From assembly GCF_965363235.1 (NCBI RefSeq), contig NC_134851.1, positions 37,600,321 through 37,664,320 of the forward strand: DNA of 64,000 bases, read 5' to 3'. The notes below the pieces were generated by a model. That model was given only the letters and a program-made list of their open reading frames with translations. It had not been told where the DNA came from and made no database searches. The position numbers and the translations under genes are program-made. Of this stretch, positions 58,056 through 64,000 are shown in pieces. The stretch is from Mytilus galloprovincialis (Eukaryota; Mollusca; Bivalvia; Mytilida; Mytilidae). Positions within the stretch are counted from its first letter, which is position 1; each line of letters starts with the position of its first letter.

Positions 58056-60509
58056 GAAAGACATAATGGGAATTTGTTTTGGTTGGCTTAGTAGAGGGAA
58101 CCTTCTTTCTCATCAAAACCCTCCCCCACTAGATCGTGAAGAAACATATAAAGATTGTAAAATATATTTTCATGAAAGCCATGAAAAGGCTGATCAACTA
58201 CAGCAGAATTTTGTAAGCATGTTTTTTATTAGCTTTTAATGTTTTACATCTGATTAATTTAAGTGTTTTTTCATTGCTTTTAATTTGTGATTTTTCGCTT
58301 TCGAAATAAATATTAGCACTATCAGTCTTGGTGCTAAATTTGCGCAAATCATTAGTTTAAAATAATTGTTAAACGCGTTTCCTATGTAACTGTTCGTTAT
58401 AAATATTTGTCCATAAATTGTTCGTGTTTTATTTCTCTCGATAGCCATTTCAGTAATTTGTTAAGAAGAACTTAAATTAATTAAAGTTTTTAATCAACAT
58501 TTTGTAAGATTATGGAAGATTTGACAAATCTGGAAATAATTTTTAAGATAACATTAACATTGTGTATATCTATAAGGCAAACAAAGTGATACAGAGTATT
58601 AGGAATATTGAAAAAGCAAAAAAGAAAGCTGAAGAAGAATTAAAAAAGTCAAAAAAGACAAAACCGCTGAAACATAAGGAAGCGGAGGAAATAGTCAAAA
58701 ATATACAAAAGGTATGTACATTTTTAAGAGGGGTTACCCAACACTTTGACTGTTATACATTTGGTTTGTTTAATTTTCGTAAATCTTGATACAATAGTTA
58801 CTATGATCTGTTGATAAACATACAAGAATTGCATGAAATTTGAACCCTACAATTTACAGGACTACTTTTATTGGATACACGTACATAGTAGTTTGACAAA
58901 CACTCGTTTTAACACCGATATACTACTGTTGCCTTAAATAATTGAGAAGCTAGCCTCTCTTTACAAATAGAATGTGATCACAATTTCAGCTGATTTTTAT
59001 AGTTACCCTCTTTGTGTTTTTTGTATCCCTTAAGTATCCTGTCAAAAAGTTATGGAAAGGTTTCTCGCTGATGAACACATTAAAATTATTACAGGTAATA
59101 AGAGTATTTTTTTTCAAAAGAGATAGAACTAGATAAGGAAAAAAAACGACATCGTTAAAAAAATCTTGCTGTTTGTATATAAAAAATTAATATTCGTATA
59201 ATTGATAATCCAAAATTGGTTCATCATCGGAGGCAAACAAAAATATAAAATATACTTAATAGTTATCAAAAGTACCAGGATTATAAAACTCCTTTACCGC
59301 AAATCGGAAACGTTAAAAGTTACGTTGTAAAATTTTACTTCTGTCGCTTTGGATTGTACAAAAAAAATGTATCTTTGTTTTCTCATGTTCCTTTTGATCT
59401 ATGTTTTGACTCCTATGCATAGTGTGTTTTAGTTAATATATATCTTTCGCTTCAAATCATGGTCTGTTGACCATGGTTATTGTTGGTCTCTCTGTATATT
59501 TTAAGCTATGGTAATGTATGTCGTTTTATTATAGGATGTTTTGGCATTTTTTTTTCTCAAAAATAAATCGATGTATTTTGATAAGCAGGATAGTTCTAAG
59601 ATTGCAACAGAAAATCAAAATAATCAAAACGACATTAAGAGTTCGACATATTGACTGCAACTTTATTCAATTGTGTTTATAGCATGCTTTTACATACATT
59701 GTTCTTAGTTTAGCTTGGCAAGTAGCGATCGCAACAGAGAGAAAACTAACAACGATTTTCGAGGGAAAAAAACGAAAAGGTCAAGTTTTAATAAGACGAA
59801 ATACATCTATTAAGAATAACATTTTGTTATAAAAATAAAATTGCGATAGTTGATTGAATGTAAGCTGTAAGAAATTCGTGTTCTAGTTTGAAGGGGGAAG
59901 ACATCGAATTTGTCGTTTTCGTAACATTTTTACATGCAGAAAATTAAAGCGAACATCATAAATATTAATTTTGTAAATATTATTTTTTTATGTTTTGACT
60001 CCTTTTCTTTTTAGGAAAACGATTGGTTAAAAAGATCTCGCAATACAATCACAGATGTACTTGCCAAGCTAAATGACGTCAAAGAACATGAATCTCATTT
60101 TATGGGTGAACAACCAAATCAAACAAATTACGACACATTGATTGGTAAACTAAAAACCGATGTTATGACTTTGATAGATCTTAGAATAAAACAAATAACA
60201 ACCCCACCAAGTTGTACATCCTTAGACGCACCAAGTATTGACAGCGAAACAGATGAGCCAAGTGAAAAAAGTAGTAATAGTTCTAGTATCAGTTCAGAAC
60301 ACGTTCGTGAAATCGAAGCAAATTACGATATTGAATCTGATGACACATGTGATATTGATGAATGTCAAGGCAGACCCGATCGTCATAAACGTCAGATGCA
60401 AGATTTTATATTGCTTTATGAATGTGCATTGATATTGAAAACTGTACGAGACGACTTTTCAAAAATATACTTGTTGATAAAGGGGAAAATGTGCAGAGTA
60501 AAAATATAA
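58056..60509 (+). CDS. Gene D: orphan Met-Gly family protein, 258 aa, three coding exons
   Basis: Coding exons 58066-58212, 58577-58711 and 60015-60509, GT-AG and phase 0. Exon 1 (residues 1-49) starts MGICFGWLSRG: Gly-2 fits the N-myristoylation pattern, and Cys-4 could be palmitoylated, as in other MGxC proteins, so membrane anchoring is possible. Exon 2 (50-94) is a Lys/Glu-rich helix with coiled-coil character. Exon 3 (95-258) starts ENDWLKRSRNTIT, has a Ser/Glu/Asp-rich disordered stretch (about 160-207) and the motif LLYECALILK (227-236) near the C terminus. Homologous to C throughout and to B more distantly. An acceptor at 58055, ten bases before the ATG, implies an upstream exon. No known domain recognised; function unknown. 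Confidence 0.78.
58066..58212 (+). CDS. Gene D coding exon 1
   Basis: 49 codons; donor GTAAGC at 58213. Contains the PPPLDREETY segment shared with C. Confidence 0.8.
58577..58711 (+). CDS. Gene D coding exon 2
   Basis: 45 codons, ANKVIQSIRNIEKAK onward, ending EAEEIVKNIQK; donor GTATGT at 58712. The acceptor (ATCTATAAG) is weak in pyrimidines, but exon homology to C supports it. Confidence 0.72.
60015..60509 (+). CDS. Gene D terminal coding exon
   Basis: 164 codons and TAA, after a strong acceptor (TTTTCTTTTTAG). The frame before the internal ATG at 60102 is fixed by the acceptor and by similarity to C exon 3. Confidence 0.8.
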   Translation, partial: ENDWLKRSRNTITDVLAKLNDVKEHESHFMGEQPNQTNYDTLIGKLKTDVMTLIDLRIKQITTPPSCTSLDAPSIDSETDEPSEKSSNSSSISSEHVREIEANYDIESDDTCDIDECQGRPDRHKRQMQDFILLYECALILKTVRDDFSKIYLLIKGKMCRVKI

Positions 60510-61145
60510 GAGTTGTCGTAGAGGATAACATTAGTATGTATCATGTATATATGATTGTATCGTCAAAAAACTAATCAAAATGAATGCTTCCTTAGTCATG
60601 GCCATATTCACGAACCATAGAAAGTAATGAGATGTATCCGCAAATGAGAATTACCAACACAGATAGGATTTCTCCCTGGGTCAATTTTATTTTTCGCCAA
60701 CTGTTTCGCGCAAACACTATTTTTCTTCATTTTCAATCCTTATTCAGCCAACTTATTAACTTAAATAGTATAATTATCATTTAACATTTTTAAATAATAT
60801 CAGTTCGAAGCATTGTTGACTTGTACAATTCTTCGCATATATATGTATATTTTGTTTAAATTACGTAGTTATAAATAGACTCTCAATGATAAAAAAAAAA
60901 CATTTACCGTTTAGAAGATACTGTAAAATTGCAATAAATATATATCAGGAAATCATCATTTGTTTACTTTTTGGAACATGGAAGTGATCTTCAAGAAATT
61001 TATTGGATACTTCGTGTCTAGTTGGAGGATAGAGACTAAAGTCCGTTTTTTTTTTTACTATTTGAAATTTTTCTTCCTAACAAATTTATTGTCATCAAAA
61101 ACCATCATTAAAAGAAAAAGTTGAGACTTAAATAAATGCTTTGAA
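60510..61145. other. 3' flank of gene D
   Basis: AT-rich, no gene; an AATAAA word lies near 60933. Confidence 0.4.
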
Positions 61146-61149
61146 CACG

Positions 61150-61265
61150 TTGTGTCATGTGTACTTTTGTTTGTCTGTTTGTCTTTTTCATTTTTAGCTT
61201 TGGCGTTGTCAATTTATTATCGATTTATGAGTTTGGCTGTCCCTCTAGTATATTTCGTCCCTGGG
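61150..61265 (-). repeat. R1 fragment
   Basis: Reversed R1: GTTGTGTCATGTGTACTTTT, GATTTATGAGTTTGGCTGTC and CCCTCTAGTATATTTCGTCC. Confidence 0.75.
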
Positions 61266-61269
61266 TCGA

Positions 61270-62550
61270 CCTGTGTATCATATCAGCATTTAATCCTCGT
61301 AAACTGTTGGTTCAATTTATATGAGTGTTTTTAAATAGACAATAATAGTGCACAGCCTCGCATTTCTCCGATTCTAATCCTCATCCTTATATCGTTAATA
61401 TGTCAAATCAATGCACTATAATTGTCTTTATACTGCAATCTAAAAAACATTTTCAATTGTTGTTTAATGCGTTAAGGTTATTTATTTGATTTAAATATTT
61501 GGGGAAATCCCCTTTAAAAAGGCCTCATATCATGCTCACGGAGAAATTTTCAACACAATGAAATGTACATTTTAATACCTGTTGAAACCAACACTCGATG
61601 GTGAACGAAATCATTTGAGTATGGACTAAAATATCAACTATAAGCATAACATATTAATGATTTATAGGTTGCAAACAAAAAATATTAATAAATGAAATAT
61701 GTGTTTCCAATAATTGCAAAAGAAACAAGGTTGAGTCGTTCCACGCATCGTTGTATGCATTGGAAACAAGAACAGGTTGAAGAGGTCGTATGAATAATTA
61801 AATGTTATTTCGGCAACTTCTATTTAAATATTCATAAGGAAAAGGGATATCGGTTCAGTGACTGTATATGACATAGAAATATACAGTCAACGCATTTTGA
61901 CTGCTCAAATAGAACGAGTGCAGTATAAGTATTTGTATCATGATTTACATATAGTCTTTGTACGTGTATTTTATGCGACGCAACACAAATTAATCACGAA
62001 ACTTGATTTCACTATTTGATTGATTGGTTAGTAAAATGTGCATCATGGGAATGTTTTAATGCTGTTGAAAAATGAGGGTCATTATACATTAAAAAATTTA
62101 AAACCAGACTGGACTTATTTTGACCAGACAGAAGCAAAGTGTGTTATATAGAACTGAACTTTTCTTCAGTAAATTCATTACTCGATTGAATCTTTAATTT
62201 TGTGGTAGCTATGACAGTTTATTTTAATAAGTACAAACACCTTGATTGTCAATGAAACAATTATCCACCAGGGTTCAAATAAAGTTTCTGCAAGTAATGA
62301 TAGGCAACTGTACGGCCTTTAAAGAATGAAACAAACATATCATACCGTGCAGTTGGGTATAAAAAGCCCCGACATGTAAATGTGCAACAATTTAAAGGTT
62401 TTTATAAAAACGAATAATGCCACTTAATGAATATCGCAGTAATTAATCTCTAAATTTCATCTATTCAACAAAATTCGCAATAATGAAGGCGTGCAATAAT
62501 TTCTGGATTTACAATATATAATCGTGTTCAATAATGCTATGGTCAGGTGG
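61270..62550. other. Intergenic DNA between gene D and the SPFH gene
   Basis: No exon, repeat family or long frame recognised. Confidence 0.4.
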
Positions 62551-62558
62551 TCTGTTTG

Positions 62559-62822
62559 TTAGCCTAGGTTTCCAGCAATTCTCTGCTGGTAATCAACAGT
62601 CAGATGGAGTTTATCCAATCCCCGAATCGTCCTCAGGTAATCAAAGCTATTCTTCTTATCTTGCTGAGTTATGTTTAAACTCGAGAATACTAGTTTCAGT
62701 CCCTCTGACCTAGCCGTCTCCAATAAAGCTGTATAATTAGCTCGAGCAATCGATTGTACCAAGGCTGCTTGTGCTGTTGCATTCTGACTTATTTCTTTGG
62801 CTTCATTTTCTATTTCCGCTAC
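62559..62822 (-). CDS. SPFH gene, last coding exon
   Basis: 87 codons and stop. The acceptor reads CTTTATAG on the minus strand just before VAEIENEA. Phase 0. Confidence 0.78.
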   Translation of the reverse strand, partial: VAEIENEAKEISQNATAQAALVQSIARANYTALLETARSEGLKLVFSSLNITQQDKKNSFDYLRTIRGLDKLHLTVDYQQRIAGNLG

Positions 62823-64000
62823 CTATAAAGAGATTTAAAGTACTTGTTAGTTATTTTTATTCTGTTGGAGCTAGATCACTTCATTTTAAACCAGGAGATA
62901 AAACCCTCCTCCAAGTTATAGATGTCAATTAAGATATAACGCAATAATATCTTAAAATTCTTTTGCCAATTCTTCGTACGTTATCCCTGGACTAGAAACT
63001 CGTTTCATAAAGAAAGATTTTTTAAACAAAATGTTAATACTGGTATCTATGATAAGCTTATTTCCATTGTCAAGCGAACTGTATTTAAGATTTCAAATAA
63101 AGGAGAAGATATTAATTGATAAAATAACATACATTTTCAGTTCATGTATAGCCTCTAGCTAATTGTAATGCCCCATACTGATGATGTCATCCTAAAATGA
63201 CACTAGGGTAATGCTTTTGTACGCCACACCCGTGTTTCGTTAGACAAGACTCGTCTGTGACCGTGCAGTTGGAAAAGTTAAAAAAAATCATATCAAGTAC
63301 GAAGCTGCAAAGCACATTTTCATAGTTCATAACAGAATAAATCCCTTTGGGAAAAGGTGATGACATGTGTTCAATGATGCACACGACTAGTCAAAACAGC
63401 ATGTGTAACTGTCTCGACTAACGTTTTATAATGCTTCCTGAGTGACACGTATACTGTAAACCAACTTATTTTCGCGGATACTTTATTTCGCGTTTAGCCC
63501 TTTCTAGCCCATTTCGCGGCAATTTAAATTCGCGATTCTCAATTTTACTGTATATACATGATGTATTTTAAAATAAGGAAAAATCCAAGTTTTCATATTC
63601 GCAACGATTTATATTCGCGATATTTTTCTATTCGCGAAAATCGCGAAAATGAATCGCTCGCAAAAATAAATTGATTTACAGTATATATTATCGTGTATGA
63701 GATTGACTTCACCTTTTGGTTCGTTTCCTTCCTCACGATAACAGCTTTCTGTTTTAACTTCTCCTCATCATTTTGTTCCTTTAGAGTAGATGCTCGTATA
63801 AACTGGTTCTCAACTTCGGAAGGAATCTTAATTTTCCCCAACTGGAAATATTTAACTTCAACATTCAGTCCTCTGTGAGATCGTGAACAAACTGTCACAC
63901 AATTTGTACATACTGGAATAAAAAATAACTTCATGTTAAAGAGATGCCATAGATGTCAAAGGGACATTTAACCTCCATATATTCTCCCAAACTGGAAATA
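62559..64000 (-). CDS. SPFH/band-7 (prohibitin-like) protein, C-terminal exons, 5' partial
   Basis: Three exons are visible: 62559-62822 (stop end), 63713-63912, and a piece at 63973 that runs to or near the window edge. Joined, they encode about 163 residues. Recognisable are VEVKYFQLGKIKIPSEVE, then RASTLKEQNDEEKLKQKAV, IENEAKEISQNATAQAAL, a Tyr/Thr-Ala-x-Leu-Glu-Thr-Ala-Arg segment, SFDYLRTIRG and LHLTVDYQQRIAG. This alternating Ala/Glu/Lys stalk after a short beta segment is the C-terminal half of SPFH-domain membrane-scaffold proteins; the closest feel is prohibitin-like. An unusual CTNCVTVC cysteine cluster sits at the junction of the first two exons. The N-terminal membrane anchor would lie beyond the window. 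Confidence 0.75.
63200..63310 (+). repeat. R3 repeat in the SPFH intron
   Basis: GTACGCCACACCCGTGTTTC, ACAAGACTCGTCTGTGACCG and CAAGTACGAAGCTGCAAAG: a diverged R3 copy. Confidence 0.65.
63450..63685. mobile_element. MITE with TACTGTAAA ends and GCGAAAA-rich interior
   Basis: Left end TATACTGTAAACCAACTTAT, right end ATAAATTGATTTACAGTATA, inverted. The interior repeats TTCGCG/CGCGAAA words in both orientations. A flanking TA dinucleotide suggests a Tc1/mariner-type target. It lies in the SPFH intron. Confidence 0.75.
63713..63912 (-). CDS. SPFH gene, penultimate coding exon
   Basis: Starts after acceptor TTTTTTATTCCAG with two bases of a split codon and ends ...KETNQK at a GTGAAG donor. 200 bases. 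Confidence 0.75.
63973..64000 (-). CDS. SPFH gene, upstream exon cut by window edge
   Basis: Minus-strand YFQFGRIYG followed by a GTTAAA donor supplies the missing first base of the split valine codon, so phase agrees. TATTTCCAG at the very edge could instead be an acceptor, which would make the exon only 19 bases. Confidence 0.4.

Overview
The window looks like nuclear DNA of a marine mussel (Mytilus-like bivalve). It is strongly AT-rich and gene-poor, its coding pieces are short exons with GT-AG introns, and it is packed with interspersed repeats whose wording I recognise from mussel genomic and transcript sequence. That assignment is from memory, not from a search. No bacterial, organellar, rRNA or tRNA gene and no CRISPR array was seen.

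The main biological content is a tandem cluster of small paralogous plus-strand genes of a family I cannot name. Five members are visible: A (6.96-7.58 kb, reduced to exon 1 plus the last codons by a deletion of about 2 kb), B (24.49-27.11 kb, apparently intact, 210 residues), C (40.0-46.6 kb, exon 1 frameshifted), E (51.75 kb, a lone decayed terminal exon) and D (58.06-60.51 kb, apparently intact, 258 residues). Shared architecture: a splice acceptor 9-22 bases before the ATG, which implies a non-coding first exon; a coding exon starting Met-Gly; a short basic helical middle exon; and a last exon with a helical start, a Ser/acidic disordered stretch and a short hydrophobic motif of the type LLYxCxLILK near the C terminus. 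All coding introns are phase 0. Fast divergence, copy loss and tandem arrangement suggest a lineage-specific gene family. Its function is unknown.

The cluster sits in segmental duplications. Blocks at about 0.7-8.7 kb, 15.7-20.7 kb and 21.0-30.6 kb are paralogous. The A and B copies share a highly conserved island (about 5.04-5.64 and 22.81-23.42 kb) carrying a TATA box and a consensus splice donor, a candidate promoter with non-coding first exon. A 1503-bp stretch is tandemly duplicated without visible differences at 29.13-32.14 kb.

The rest is mobile and repeat DNA: a hAT-like element with an 8-bp target duplication and an empty site in the paralogous copy; TTAA-flanked long palindromes; TA-flanked foldback elements; decayed minus-strand reverse transcriptase fragments of a Penelope-like or related retroelement, one with an open frame and intact catalytic motifs (42.1-43.1 kb); at least six interspersed repeat families; minisatellites; and two unusual CpG-containing clusters of the palindrome AGTAAACGCGCGTTTACT (32.06-32.33 and 37.30-37.60 kb). 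At the right edge, on the minus strand, are the last exons of an unrelated gene, an SPFH/band-7 (prohibitin-like) protein, 5'-truncated by the window end.
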